Positions 42,082-49,880 of a DNA stretch of 64,000 nucleotides are shown piece after piece. The stretch covers positions 62,001 to 126,000 of the forward strand of contig NZ_PVTJ01000013.1 of assembly GCF_003002955.1 (NCBI RefSeq). Direction: 5' to 3'. The notes beneath the pieces are model-generated. The model was given only the letters and a program-made list of their open reading frames with translations, was not told the DNA's origin and searched no databases. The stretch comes from Glycomyces artemisiae (GTDB taxonomy: Bacteria; Actinomycetota; Actinomycetes; Mycobacteriales; Micromonosporaceae). Both the position numbers and the translations under genes were made by a program. Each line of letters opens with the position of its first letter. Positions within the stretch are counted from its first letter, which is position 1.

Positions 42082-42531
42082 TTAGGACACTGCGCCTTCC
42101 GCGGCCCCGGGGCGTGCGGCGTCGTACCCGGCCTGGGCCTGGAGGACCTCGCCCATGTTCGCGTACAGGTACGACACCATCTCGCGCAGCCGCGCCTCCA
42201 TGCCGGCGCCGACCTCGGTGAGGCGGTACTCGACGCGGGAGGGGAAGCCCTCGGAGGGCTCGCGCAGCACCAGGCCGTCGCGTTCGAGGTGGCGCAGGCC
42301 CTGGGCGAGGGCCTTGTCGTTGATGCCGCCGACCGCGCGCCGGATCTCGCTGAACCGCCGCGGGCCGTCGTGGAGCGACAGCACAATGAGCGTGCCCCAG
42401 CGGCCCGTGACGTGGTCGAGGACCGGACGCGACGGGCAGTCCTCGGCGAGGACCTGGAACTCGCCGAGGTCGGGGCGGTCGCTGAGGTCTTCGAACTCGC
42501 TGAGGACGTGCGGGGCGGGCCGGGTGGTCAT
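42082..42531 (-). CDS. HxlR-family transcriptional regulator
   Basis: 149 residues. The HxlR winged helix is DCPSRPVLDHVTGRWGTLIV, LSLHDGPRRFSEIRRAVGGI, NDKALAQGLRHLERDGLVLR, PSRVEYRLTEVGAGM; a Cys (EDCPSRPV) at the family's conserved position can act as a redox or electrophile sensor, as in HypR/QorR-type members. Divergent from an NmrA-like quinone reductase, the canonical HxlR arrangement. Confidence 0.88.
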   Translation of the reverse strand: MTTRPAPHVLSEFEDLSDRPDLGEFQVLAEDCPSRPVLDHVTGRWGTLIVLSLHDGPRRFSEIRRAVGGINDKALAQGLRHLERDGLVLREPSEGFPSRVEYRLTEVGAGMEARLREMVSYLYANMGEVLQAQAGYDAARPGAAEGAVS

Positions 42532-42556
42532 CCGTTCATGTTACCTCCGCGATAGT

Positions 42557-42590
42557 ACTTTCGTTTTGATTGTGCTTTCATTTAGAAAGT
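42557..42590. promoter_or_regulatory. HxlR operator region
   Basis: ACTTTC (42557-42562) and GAAAGT (42585-42590) form an inverted repeat with 22 bases between, and a tighter CTTTC (42575-42579)/GAAAG (42585-42589) lies inside. A GTACTTTC and a GTGCTTTC copy repeat directly. This AT-rich patch is in the HxlR/NmrA divergent gap. Confidence 0.6.
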
Positions 42591-42627
42591 GAAATGATCG
42601 TCGCAACCGACATTGAAGGAGCAGCAC

Positions 42628-43488
42628 ATGTACGTCGTGACCGGTGCCACCGGCAAGTTCGGGACCCTCGCGGTCGAGGGCCTCGTCAACCAGGTCCCCG
42701 TGGAGCAGATCGCCGTCGTCGTCCGCGACCCGGCCAAGGCCGCCCGCTTCGGCGAGCTGGGCGTGGAGGTCCGCAAGGGCGACTACAGCGACCCCGCCTC
42801 GCTCGCGGACGCGTTCCGCGAGGGGGACCGGGTCCTCTTCGTCTCCGGCAGCGAGGTCGGGCAGCGGGTGCCGCAGCACAAGGCGGTCATCGACGCCGCG
42901 AAGGCCGCGGGCGTGGCGCTCCTGGCGTACACGAGCGTCCTCGGCGGCCCGGCCGCCGACTTCGAGCTGGCCCGCGAGCACCAGATCACCGAGCGGTACC
43001 TCATCGACTCCGGCGTCCCGTACGCGCTGCTGCGCAACGGCTGGTACCACGAGGTCTACACCGAGGCGCTCGGCCAGTCCGTGGCGAACGGCGGCCTGCT
43101 CACCAGCGCCGCCGAGGGCTCGCGCGTCGCGTCCGCCGCGCGCGCGGACTACGCGGCGGCCGGGGTCGCGGTGCTCACCGGCGAGGGCCACGAGGGCGCC
43201 GAGTACGAGCTGAGCGGCGACGAGGCCTGGTCCTTCGAGGAGTTCGCGGCCGAGGTCTCGCGCGTGATCGGCAAGGACTTCCCGGTCAACCGCGTCACGC
43301 CCGAGGCACACCGTGGCATCCTCGAAAGCGTGGGCCTGCCGCCGACGCTCGCCCCGGTCATCGCCGGCATCGACGACGCCATCTCGCGCGGCCTCCTCGC
43401 CGGCACCAGCGGCGACCTGTCCCGCCTCATCGGCCGCCCGACCACGCCGATCGCCGACGCCATCGCCCAGAGCGCGAAGAACCTGTAG
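42628..43488 (+). CDS. NmrA-like NAD(P)H quinone oxidoreductase (QOR2/YtfG-like)
   Basis: 286 residues. MYVVTGATGKFGTLAVEGLV is the nucleotide-binding motif of QOR2-like reductases; RDPAKAARFGELGVEVRKGD, VSGSEVGQRVPQHKAVIDAA and LRNGWYHEVYT follow the QOR2 family closely. Starts at ATG 42628, with GAAGGAG upstream. It should reduce quinones to hydroquinones, and HxlR regulators that sense quinones (QorR, YtfH) control such genes, matching the divergent neighbour. Confidence 0.88.
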   Translation: MYVVTGATGKFGTLAVEGLVNQVPVEQIAVVVRDPAKAARFGELGVEVRKGDYSDPASLADAFREGDRVLFVSGSEVGQRVPQHKAVIDAAKAAGVALLAYTSVLGGPAADFELAREHQITERYLIDSGVPYALLRNGWYHEVYTEALGQSVANGGLLTSAAEGSRVASAARADYAAAGVAVLTGEGHEGAEYELSGDEAWSFEEFAAEVSRVIGKDFPVNRVTPEAHRGILESVGLPPTLAPVIAGIDDAISRGLLAGTSGDLSRLIGRPTTPIADAIAQSAKNL

Positions 43489-43509
43489 CGCAACCGAAGA
43501 CAGGAGAAA

Positions 43510-43541
43510 AGCGGCCCGCAGACCGATGTCTGCGGGCCGCT
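43510..43541. terminator. Bidirectional hairpin terminator
   Basis: 14-bp stem AGCGGCCCGCAGAC (43510-43523), loop CGAT, complement 43528-43541, preceded by AAAA; between the two convergent NmrA genes. Confidence 0.8.
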
Positions 43542-43580
43542 CCGCCGTCCGGTACCGGGAAGTGCCGTCCCGGCCGGGGG

Positions 43581-44393
43581 CTAGCGGAAGGCGTCGGCGT
43601 GCTCGCGGGCCCAGTCGTCGAAGGTCCTCGCGGGTCGGCCGGTGAGGCGCTCGATCGTGTCGGAGGCGCGCAGCGTCCACTCGGGCGGGTCGGCGCGCCA
43701 GCCCATGACGTAGTCGATGGCGCCCTCGTCGTAGCCGAGGGCCTGCATCCGCAGGCGTCCCTGGTCCTCGTCGAGCGCGGTGAAGCGGATGTCGCGGCCG
43801 CTCGCGATGGCGATCGACGCGACCTGGTCGGGCACCGTCACGACCCCGGGCCCGGTGAGCGGGATCCGCCGCCCCGCAAGGTCGTCGGTGGTCAGGGCGA
43901 GGGCGGCGACGGCCGCGATGTCGGCCTCGTGGACCGGCGCGTGCCCGATGTGGGCGAACGGCTCGCTGACGGCGCCGTGCTCGCGGATCTCCTCGGCCCA
44001 CGTGAGCGCGTTCGACATGAACTCGCCGGGCTGGAGCTCCACCGGGTTCAACGCCGCAAACGCCTCCTCGACCGGCCCGCGGTACCCGTTCCACAGCAGC
44101 GACACCCGCCTCACCCCGGCCGCGAGCGCGGCCGACGCGAGCTGCGCGCTGTGCGGCACGGTCTCGTTCTTCGGCCCGAACGTCGTCATCAGGTGCAGCC
44201 CGGTCGCCCCGTCGAGCGCCCGCTCCATCCCCACGAGGTCCGTGAAGTCGCCCGCGACCGCCTCGACGCCCGCGGGGAACCGCGCCTTCGCCGGGTCGCG
44301 CGTGAGCGCCCGCACCGGATGCCCGGCCGCGGCCAGCCGCTCGACCAGGTGGCGGCCGACATTGCCCGTCGCACCGGTGACCAGGATGGTCAT
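43581..44393 (-). CDS. NmrA-family NAD(P)-binding protein
   Basis: 270 residues. MTILVTGATGNVGRHLVERL is the nucleotide motif; LTRDPAKARFPAGVEAVAGD and the C-terminal IERLTGRPARTFDDWAREHA are shared with stand-alone NmrA redox proteins. GAGGAGGAG upstream of ATG 44393 sets the start. Related to, but a different branch from, the NmrA protein at 58696, with which it shares the DDWA..HADAFR-type end. No regulator lies beside it on this side. Confidence 0.82.
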   Translation of the reverse strand: MTILVTGATGNVGRHLVERLAAAGHPVRALTRDPAKARFPAGVEAVAGDFTDLVGMERALDGATGLHLMTTFGPKNETVPHSAQLASAALAAGVRRVSLLWNGYRGPVEEAFAALNPVELQPGEFMSNALTWAEEIREHGAVSEPFAHIGHAPVHEADIAAVAALALTTDDLAGRRIPLTGPGVVTVPDQVASIAIASGRDIRFTALDEDQGRLRMQALGYDEGAIDYVMGWRADPPEWTLRASDTIERLTGRPARTFDDWAREHADAFR

Positions 44394-44516
44394 GTTCTCC
44401 TCCTCGGGTCCGCTCGGACCGGTCGGTCCGCGCCCGCCCAAGGCTAGGAACGGGACCGGCGCCCGCCATCGGTCCCGCGTCCCGGTTCCCCCTGCACCGC
44501 AGGTCCTAAGACCCCG

Positions 44517-45347
44517 CTACTCGCCCTTCCACCACACCTCGAAGTCGTCGAAGACGTGCTCGCCGGGCGCGCCGTGGAGCGCCTTGACGACCCGCTGGAG
44601 CTCGCGGAGCTGCGCGACGGTCATCGGCAGCGGCGCCTCGTCGGGCTGGTAGGTCCACCCGCGCGGATAGGAGGCGCCTGGGCGCGTGGACATCTCGACG
44701 TGGCAGCCGAGCAGGTGCGACACCGGGTGCGCCTCGCACCACGCCACCAGCTTGTCCACTGTGTTCTCGAACGCCTCCCAGTCCTGCACGTACAGGCGGC
44801 CCGGGTAGAACGTGTCGCCGGTGAGCAGCACGCGGGTCGCCCGGTCGTAGAAGACGGTGGCCGAGCGGTGGTGGCCGGGCCCGGGGATGACGTCGACGGT
44901 GCGGCCGCCGAGGTCGAGCTCCCGCGGGGTGAGCGGCCAGTCGTCGAAGCCGTAGTGCGCGACGACCTCGTCGAGGTCCGGGCCGACGACGGTGGTGCGC
45001 TCGCGGTCCGCGAACTGGGCGTCGGCGGCCTTGTGGTCGCCGTGCCCGTGCGTGTGGGCCACGACCAGCCCGTAATCGGGGTTCGGGTTCTCGGTCAGGA
45101 AGGCGTCGATGAGCGTGTCGACGGTGCGGCGCAAGGGGAAGTAGACGGCCTCGGGGGTCGCGCCGGTGTCGACGAGGAGCGCCCGGTCGTTCCCGAAGAG
45201 CAGGAACATGAACGGGGCCTCGAAGTTGACGGACATGTTCTGCCGCATGATGACCGTGCGGGGCTCGGCGGCGTGGATCTGGATCTCGGGAGCGGGGTCG
45301 TGCTTGGCCGAGGGCCAGCCCGCGTGCCAGTCGACGTTCAGGTTCAA
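44517..45347 (-). CDS. MBL-fold metallo-hydrolase
   Basis: 276 residues as drawn from a TTG. The metallo-beta-lactamase fold is clear: THGHGDH at about 99-105, the strand LLVDTGA, HLLGCHVEMSTRPGA and the GDTFYPGRLY motif with the bridging Asp, so it holds two metals and hydrolyses an ester, lactone or thioester. No ribosome site precedes the TTG, but GGAGG stands 7 bases before an in-frame ATC at 45362-45360, which would give MSDSPLNLNVDW, five residues longer. Either the start is a rare ATC or the gene has lost its ATG. Confidence 0.8.
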   Translation of the reverse strand: MNLNVDWHAGWPSAKHDPAPEIQIHAAEPRTVIMRQNMSVNFEAPFMFLLFGNDRALLVDTGATPEAVYFPLRRTVDTLIDAFLTENPNPDYGLVVAHTHGHGDHKAADAQFADRERTTVVGPDLDEVVAHYGFDDWPLTPRELDLGGRTVDVIPGPGHHRSATVFYDRATRVLLTGDTFYPGRLYVQDWEAFENTVDKLVAWCEAHPVSHLLGCHVEMSTRPGASYPRGWTYQPDEAPLPMTVAQLRELQRVVKALHGAPGEHVFDDFEVWWKGE

Positions 45348-45573
45348 CGGTGAATCGCTGATGGCGGTGCCTCCTTCTGCGGTGCACCGAGCCTACGACG
45401 GCCCTGCTCAGCGCGGCGCGCACATTCCGGCCTCGATGCGTACTGAGTGAGTTTTTGAGATGGTTGGACAAACCACTGGACTAATTACCGGCGGCGGGGA
45501 ATACTGGGCGGCGGCGCCCCGGGGACACCTCGTCTCGTCCCCGGGGTCGCGCACCCGCCCCGGAAGGAATCCC

Positions 45574-46764
45574 GTGCCGACCACCACCGCCCCGGCCCGC
45601 CCGGCCCACCGCGAGACCAAGCGCCGCCGCGTCCTCGCCCTCGGCGCGCTCGCCTTGGGCGCCTTCGGCATCGGCCTCACCGAGTTCGTCGTGGTCGGCC
45701 TCCTCGGGCCGCTCGGCGAGGACCTCCACGTCTCGATCTCCACCGCCGGCCTCCTCGTCACCGGCTACGCCGCCTCGGTCGCGATCGGCGCCCCGATCAT
45801 GACCGCGATCGGCGCGAACCTGCCCCGCAAGACGATGCTCGTGATCCTCATGGCCCTGTTCATCGCCGGGAACGTGCTCGCCGCCGTCGCGGTCACCTAC
45901 GGCCAGCTCATGACCGGACGCGTCGTCTCGGCGCTGTGCCACGGTGCGTTCATGGGCATCGGCCCGATCATGGCCGCGAGCCTCGTCGCGCCCGAGAAGC
46001 GCTCGCGCGCCATCGCGCTCATGATGACCGGCCTGACGCTCGCCAACGTCGTCGGCGTGCCCTTCGGCACCGCCCTCGGCCAGCAGCTCGGCTGGCGCGC
46101 CGCGTTCTGGGCGATCGTCGCCATCGGCGCCGCGTCGCTCGCCGCGATCCTCCTGTTCGTACCCGCGCGCGCGAACGACAAGGGGGAGGGCCTGCGCGGC
46201 GAGCTCGCGGTCTTCCGCCGCCCGCAGGTGTGGCTGGTCCTGACGATCACGATGCTCGGCTGGGGCGCCGCCTATGCCGCGATCACCTTCCTGGAGCCGC
46301 TGCTCACCCGCGTCTCCGGCTTCGAAACCTCTACGGTCCCTTGGCTGATGCTCCTGTTCGGCGTGGGCCTCACCGCCGGGAACCTCCTCGGCGGGCGGCT
46401 CGCGGACCGCGCCGTCATGCCTGCCCTCTACGGCACGCTCGCCGCCGCCACGGCCGCCCTTGTCGTCTTCGCGTTCGCGGTCCACTCGCCGGTCCCGGCC
46501 GCGATCATGGTCTTCGTCCTCGGCGCCGCCGGGTTCGCGATGGTCCCGGTCCTCCAGACCCGCGTCCTCGACGCCGCCGCGGGCGCCCCCTCGCTCGCCT
46601 CCTCGGTCAACGCCGCCGCCTTCAACGTCGGCATCGCCCTCTCCGCCTGGTTCGGCGGCCTCGCCATCGACGCCCACTGGGGACTCACCGCCCCGATCTG
46701 GATCGGCGTCGCGATGGGCGCCGCCGCCCTCGCCGTCACGGTGGCGGCCTCGCGGAGGACATGA
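45574..46764 (+). CDS. MFS drug/sugar efflux transporter (AraJ-like)
   Basis: 396 residues from a GTG with GGAAGGA upstream. Twelve hydrophobic helices are visible; the conserved AraJ/PbuE-type motifs are GLTEFVVVGLLGPLGEDLHV, AIGANLPRKTMLVILMAL (motif A-like) and VVSALCHGAFMGIG. These proteins export arabinose, purines or drugs by proton antiport. Stands alone; convergent with the candidate immunity gene (30-base gap). Confidence 0.87.
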   Translation: MPTTTAPARPAHRETKRRRVLALGALALGAFGIGLTEFVVVGLLGPLGEDLHVSISTAGLLVTGYAASVAIGAPIMTAIGANLPRKTMLVILMALFIAGNVLAAVAVTYGQLMTGRVVSALCHGAFMGIGPIMAASLVAPEKRSRAIALMMTGLTLANVVGVPFGTALGQQLGWRAAFWAIVAIGAASLAAILLFVPARANDKGEGLRGELAVFRRPQVWLVLTITMLGWGAAYAAITFLEPLLTRVSGFETSTVPWLMLLFGVGLTAGNLLGGRLADRAVMPALYGTLAAATAALVVFAFAVHSPVPAAIMVFVLGAAGFAMVPVLQTRVLDAAAGAPSLASSVNAAAFNVGIALSAWFGGLAIDAHWGLTAPIWIGVAMGAAALAVTVAASRRT

Positions 46765-46793
46765 AACGTCGGCTCCGAGGCGTGCGCCCAGAG

Positions 46794-47090
46794 TTAAGCC
46801 GATGCGTGGGGGTCGGGACTGCTCCCGGTCGGGTCGTCGCGCGTGGTGTCGGAATCGGGGGCTTCCGGTTCGTCAGCCCACCAGTCCCATTCGAGCACGC
46901 CGACGTCCGAGCCCGGCGGGAAGCGGACCGAGAACAGGCTCCGCTTGTCCCGCTGGTCGATGTCGGCGGGAACTTCGACGCCCCGAGCGCGGGCGTACTC
47001 ATACAGGTCCGGGTCCGGCATCGCCTCGTCCATGTACTTGCTCACCAGCTCCGCCATCAGCTCCGGGTCCCGCGTGACCGCCCGTCCCAT
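46794..47090 (-). CDS. Candidate immunity protein of the deaminase toxin
   Basis: 98 residues from ATG 47090, nine bases after AGGAG; the alternative ATG at 47099 is too close to that site. Sequence MGRAVTRDPELMAELVSKYM, then PDPDLYEYARARGVEVPADI, RSLFSVRFPPGSDVGVLEWD and a very acidic tail (DEPEAPDSDTTRDDPTG). Not recognised as a known Imm family. It overlaps the toxin gene by 92 bases and follows it on the same strand, the standard place for a cognate immunity gene; the acidic character suits an inhibitor of a basic nucleic-acid enzyme. Role inferred from position only. Confidence 0.55.
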   Translation of the reverse strand: MGRAVTRDPELMAELVSKYMDEAMPDPDLYEYARARGVEVPADIDQRDKRSLFSVRFPPGSDVGVLEWDWWADEPEAPDSDTTRDDPTGSSPDPHASA

Positions 47091-47814
47091 CGATCGCATC
47101 TCCTGTTCCGTTGATCCGCTTGAATACTCGCGAGCCGTCGTCGTTCACAGCCCAGATGTTGAGCACGCTTCCCTCGGGCAGGAACGCGTGGGTGTTCTCC
47201 TTGCAGCCTCGCCCGAGATTGTCGCAGGGTTCGGCGTTGAGGTAGAGCGTCGTCTCCCGCATCCGCTCACGGTGCATCGCCGCGGCCACTTCGCCCTCGA
47301 TATGCCCGCGGTTCGGTGTCGTATTCCGGTAGCGCTCGCGCACACTCGCAGGCGGAAACGGGGATGAGCCAGGCGGGCGCGCCCGCAGTACACGGTCTGA
47401 GTGCGGCGCGCCATCCTCGCGATAGAGCCTTCCCTCTGCGGTGCCCGCCTCGCTGTACCGACGCAGGCCCGCGAGCTTGGTCGCGTGGAACTTGCGGGGA
47501 TTGAACGCCGCCGCGACGGGCAGTTGTCCGCCTCCATCGTGCTGGCCTGGCGCCGAGTCGTTGCCCTGCCCGATGTAGTCGGCGTACTCCTTCAACAGGT
47601 CGAAGCCCGCGCCGATCGCGGCGACCGCTTCGGCGAGCTGGCCTTGCGCCTCAACCAGCGATGCGAGACCGATGTGCGCATCGTCGTCGGCGGAGTCCGC
47701 GAGCACCGCTTGCAGCGCCGCGTACACGTCGGCTAGCTGGTTCTCAGCCCCGCGGGCCTCTGCTGCCGCCGCATCGGCCGTGTCCAATGCCGCCTGTAGA
47801 CCGGTCGATGCCAT
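46999..47814 (-). CDS. SCP1.201/DddA-like nucleic-acid deaminase toxin
   Basis: 271 residues. The C-terminal domain (about 165-235) carries the deaminase zinc signature: His171-x-Glu173 in GHIEGEVAAAMHRERM and Cys197...Cys204 in NAEPCDNLGRGC, followed by the family's LPEGSVLNIW strand. These are the landmarks of SCP1.201-like deaminases, which include the double-stranded DNA cytosine deaminase DddA. The N-terminal 80 residues form two Ala-rich helices like a WXG/T7SS-type or coiled-coil trafficking part, followed by a linker. GAGG precedes ATG 47814. Residues after about 240 are Gly-rich and overlap the next gene. Confidence 0.75.
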   Translation of the reverse strand: MASTGLQAALDTADAAAAEARGAENQLADVYAALQAVLADSADDDAHIGLASLVEAQGQLAEAVAAIGAGFDLLKEYADYIGQGNDSAPGQHDGGGQLPVAAAFNPRKFHATKLAGLRRYSEAGTAEGRLYREDGAPHSDRVLRARPPGSSPFPPASVRERYRNTTPNRGHIEGEVAAAMHRERMRETTLYLNAEPCDNLGRGCKENTHAFLPEGSVLNIWAVNDDGSRVFKRINGTGDAIDGTGGHAGPGADGGAGEQVHGRGDAGPGPV

Positions 47815-47935
47815 GGGGGTACCTCACCGTAGGGGAGCGACAGCGTACGGAACTCGTTGGCGGAGTGCAAGTCCCGCGCCGCCGCTCACCGGATCGCCTG
47901 GTGACATCGCGCGGCGGAGCCACGCCTACAGCAGG

Positions 47936-47967
47936 AGGCCGGCCGATCTCCACCAAGATCGGCCGGC
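47936..47967. terminator. Hairpin terminator
   Basis: 13-bp stem GGCCGGCCGATCT (47936-47948), loop CCACCA, complement to 47967, after the two small genes at 48028-48670 on the minus strand and upstream of the toxin start. Confidence 0.75.
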
Positions 47968-48027
47968 CCTGGAAGCCCGGTGGCCCGCCCGAGGTTCAGT
48001 CGCCGGGCCGCCGGGCGGCTTTGGGGG

Positions 48028-48351
48028 TTAAGCGGTGTCGGGTTCGGCGATGAGCGCTCGGCACTGTTCGAGGATCCAGGGGCACCACGGGTCGCGGCGC
48101 CAGGCGGTCGCCCACTCGGGGACGTCCTCGGGGTCGTCGGTGAAGCGGCAGCACTCGCGGGCTCCGGCGCCGTCGTCGACGTCCAGGAGGTAGTCGATGA
48201 TCTTGGGCGTGCGGCCCGGCTGCGAGCCGAGGGAGTAGAGCGTGAAGACCGCTGGGCCGCGCCGGAAGTCGCCGAGATAGCCGTCGACGCCGGGCTTGCC
48301 GTCGGAGCGGAAGTTGTACGGGTCCTTGTCGGGGCGCACGCCGTTACCCAT
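48028..48351 (-). CDS. Small orphan protein, function unknown
   Basis: 107 residues: MGNGVRPDKDPYNFRSDGKP, VFTLYSLGSQPGRTPKIIDY, LLDVDDGAGARECCRFTDDP, then a Trp- and Cys-rich end (WCPWILEQCRALIAEPDTA). No membrane segment or signal. Its ATG lies inside the stop of the upstream gene (8-base overlap), so both are one translationally coupled unit. Not recognised; a second toxin/immunity-type pair is possible from context but nothing in the sequence says so. Confidence 0.5.
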   Translation of the reverse strand: MGNGVRPDKDPYNFRSDGKPGVDGYLGDFRRGPAVFTLYSLGSQPGRTPKIIDYLLDVDDGAGARECCRFTDDPEDVPEWATAWRRDPWCPWILEQCRALIAEPDTA

Positions 48352-48670
48352 TGCAGTACCTCGTCTTTGCCGGGTTCGGGAGGCTCCCGTTGTGGAAGAC
48401 CTGGAATGCGGCGGAACGCGCCCACTCGCGCCACTCCGCCGAACGGCTGCGCCACTCGTCTCCCCAAGTGGCGTGGAGGTTCTGCGAGGTGAGGCCGGAG
48501 ACGATCAGGACCAGGTCGGCCCGGTTGTCGTCGGCGCACACCTGGAACGAGTCGGGTGCGTCGGCGCTTGAGGCGTAGACGGTGTAGCGGTGCGCACCGT
48601 CGCTGAATCTCCCGCGCTCCAGCGGGTCCGGTGCCGGCGCGGTTCTCGGGCGAGTACTCGGATACGACAT
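48344..48670 (-). CDS. Small orphan protein, function unknown
   Basis: 108 residues from ATG 48670, with GGAGGAAGCG just before it. Sequence MSYPSTRPRTAPAPDPLERG, then RFSDGAHRYTVYASSADAPD, SFQVCADDNRADLVLIVSGL and a Trp/Arg-rich helix (WGDEWRSRSAEWREWARSA). Soluble, no known family. Eight-base overlap with the following gene indicates a coupled pair. It begins a 346-base gap that holds a nested inverted repeat and the divergent Scr1-like gene promoter. Confidence 0.5.
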   Translation of the reverse strand: MSYPSTRPRTAPAPDPLERGRFSDGAHRYTVYASSADAPDSFQVCADDNRADLVLIVSGLTSQNLHATWGDEWRSRSAEWREWARSAAFQVFHNGSLPNPAKTRYCNG

Positions 48671-49016
48671 CGCTTCCTCCATTAGAGATTGTCGGATTCC
48701 CGACACTTCCGGTGCCGGGGAACCGCATTCGGTCGCTGGGAGGCACGGCCCCCCGGTCTTCCACCACTCGCGGGATCGGTCACCAAAACCGCGATGAGAC
48801 CACCATAGGACATGTTTTGGCTGGTCAACGGCTATGTCACCCTTGAAGTTTCAGAGTTCAACTATGGGGTTCCATGGTGGGTGTTCAATTTCGGGACACC
48901 GAAATGGAACCCCGTTGCGGGGCCCCGAAACTGCGACGAGTCGTGATGAATCTCGTTGGGAGTCTTTGTGCGATCATCGCTACTACCGGTGATTCGCGCA
49001 GCATAGGGAGGCCGCG
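48671..49016. other. 346-bp divergent intergenic region, comparatively AT-rich
   Basis: Separates the small-gene pair from the Scr1-like regulator. It contains the nested inverted repeat at 48867-48914 and several A/T tracts; no open frame with a good ribosome site was found. It must hold promoters for both directions but no clear -35/-10 pair stands out. Confidence 0.5.
48867..48914. promoter_or_regulatory. Nested inverted repeat upstream of the Scr1-like regulator
   Basis: Outer arms GGGGTTCCAT (48867-48876) and ATGGAACCCC (48905-48914); inside, TTTCGG (48890-48895)/CCGAAA (48900-48905) around GACA. The order suggests a compound operator or attenuator rather than a terminator, as it lies about 100 bases before a gene start. 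Confidence 0.45.
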
Positions 49017-49880
49017 ATGGCAGGAACGGTCCTGAACCAGAGGTTGGCACGGTCATATCTGTTCGCAGAGGTAAACACCATCGCAGAAGCGGCCGGATGG
49101 ACCCCGAACCAATTTGCCAAGGTGATGGGCAAGAGCGGCAACACGATCCGAGCCTGGCTGGACAGAACCCGTCTCCCCGACCTCGGGAACCTGTCTCTCA
49201 TCTGCGATCGTGGTGGGGTCGACGATGATCGCAAGCAGTTCATTCTCCATGTTGGCCAGCAACTTCTATCTGGCTCGGAGCTGATTTCAAATCTGGACCA
49301 GCGGAACATCTTCCTGGTGGAGAGCGCGGAGCGGACCTACGGGACCATTGCGAAGTGGAATCCAGTTCTGCTTCCGGGTCTGGCTCAGACCGAAACGGTC
49401 CACATGAAGCTGATGCTCGGGCCGATGGAGGCTCCGGCGGAGAAGATTGTGACCTGGAAGCGGAAGGAGCGTCGAGCGGCGGCCTTCTTCGCCCGGATGA
49501 CTCAGCCTGATCCTCCGACTGCCGAGCTCTTTGTGCCGGCTAGTGCACTTCGGGACCTGGATCTGCTCACTTCGACTGAGAAGGCGGAGCAAGTCGAGCG
49601 GTTGCTATGGATTGATTCGCTTCCGACATGCGAGGTCTTGGTTGTCAGCCCACCCCACCTAGCGGCGTATTCGTTCGAGATGTTCATCGGGAGGGGACTG
49701 CCCTCAGCGGGGCCGAATTTCGTGCATGTGGAAACGCTCGACCAGAGCCGCCACGTGGTCGATCCGGAGATTCTTGCCTTGTATGATCAGACCCGCAGCC
49801 TCCTGCGGGCTGATGCGCAAGGGATTGGAAGGTTTCTCGATGGTGGAGTACACCAGTTGGCGGAAGAGCAACCGGAGTAG
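49017..49880 (+). CDS. Scr1-family antitoxin-like HTH regulator (DUF5753)
   Basis: 287 residues. An XRE-type helix-turn-helix (VNTIAEAAGWTPNQFAKVMG, SGNTIRAWLDRTRLPDLGNL) leads into a DUF5753 domain with the conserved KWNPVLLPGLAQTETVHMKL and EKAEQVERLL. In Streptomyces such proteins (WhiJ, Scr1-like) pair with a DUF397 protein and govern development or act as toxin-antitoxin-like switches. GGGAGGCCGCG precedes the ATG. Codons use more A/T in third positions than the rest of the window, suggesting later arrival. Confidence 0.85.
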   Translation: MAGTVLNQRLARSYLFAEVNTIAEAAGWTPNQFAKVMGKSGNTIRAWLDRTRLPDLGNLSLICDRGGVDDDRKQFILHVGQQLLSGSELISNLDQRNIFLVESAERTYGTIAKWNPVLLPGLAQTETVHMKLMLGPMEAPAEKIVTWKRKERRAAAFFARMTQPDPPTAELFVPASALRDLDLLTSTEKAEQVERLLWIDSLPTCEVLVVSPPHLAAYSFEMFIGRGLPSAGPNFVHVETLDQSRHVVDPEILALYDQTRSLLRADAQGIGRFLDGGVHQLAEEQPE

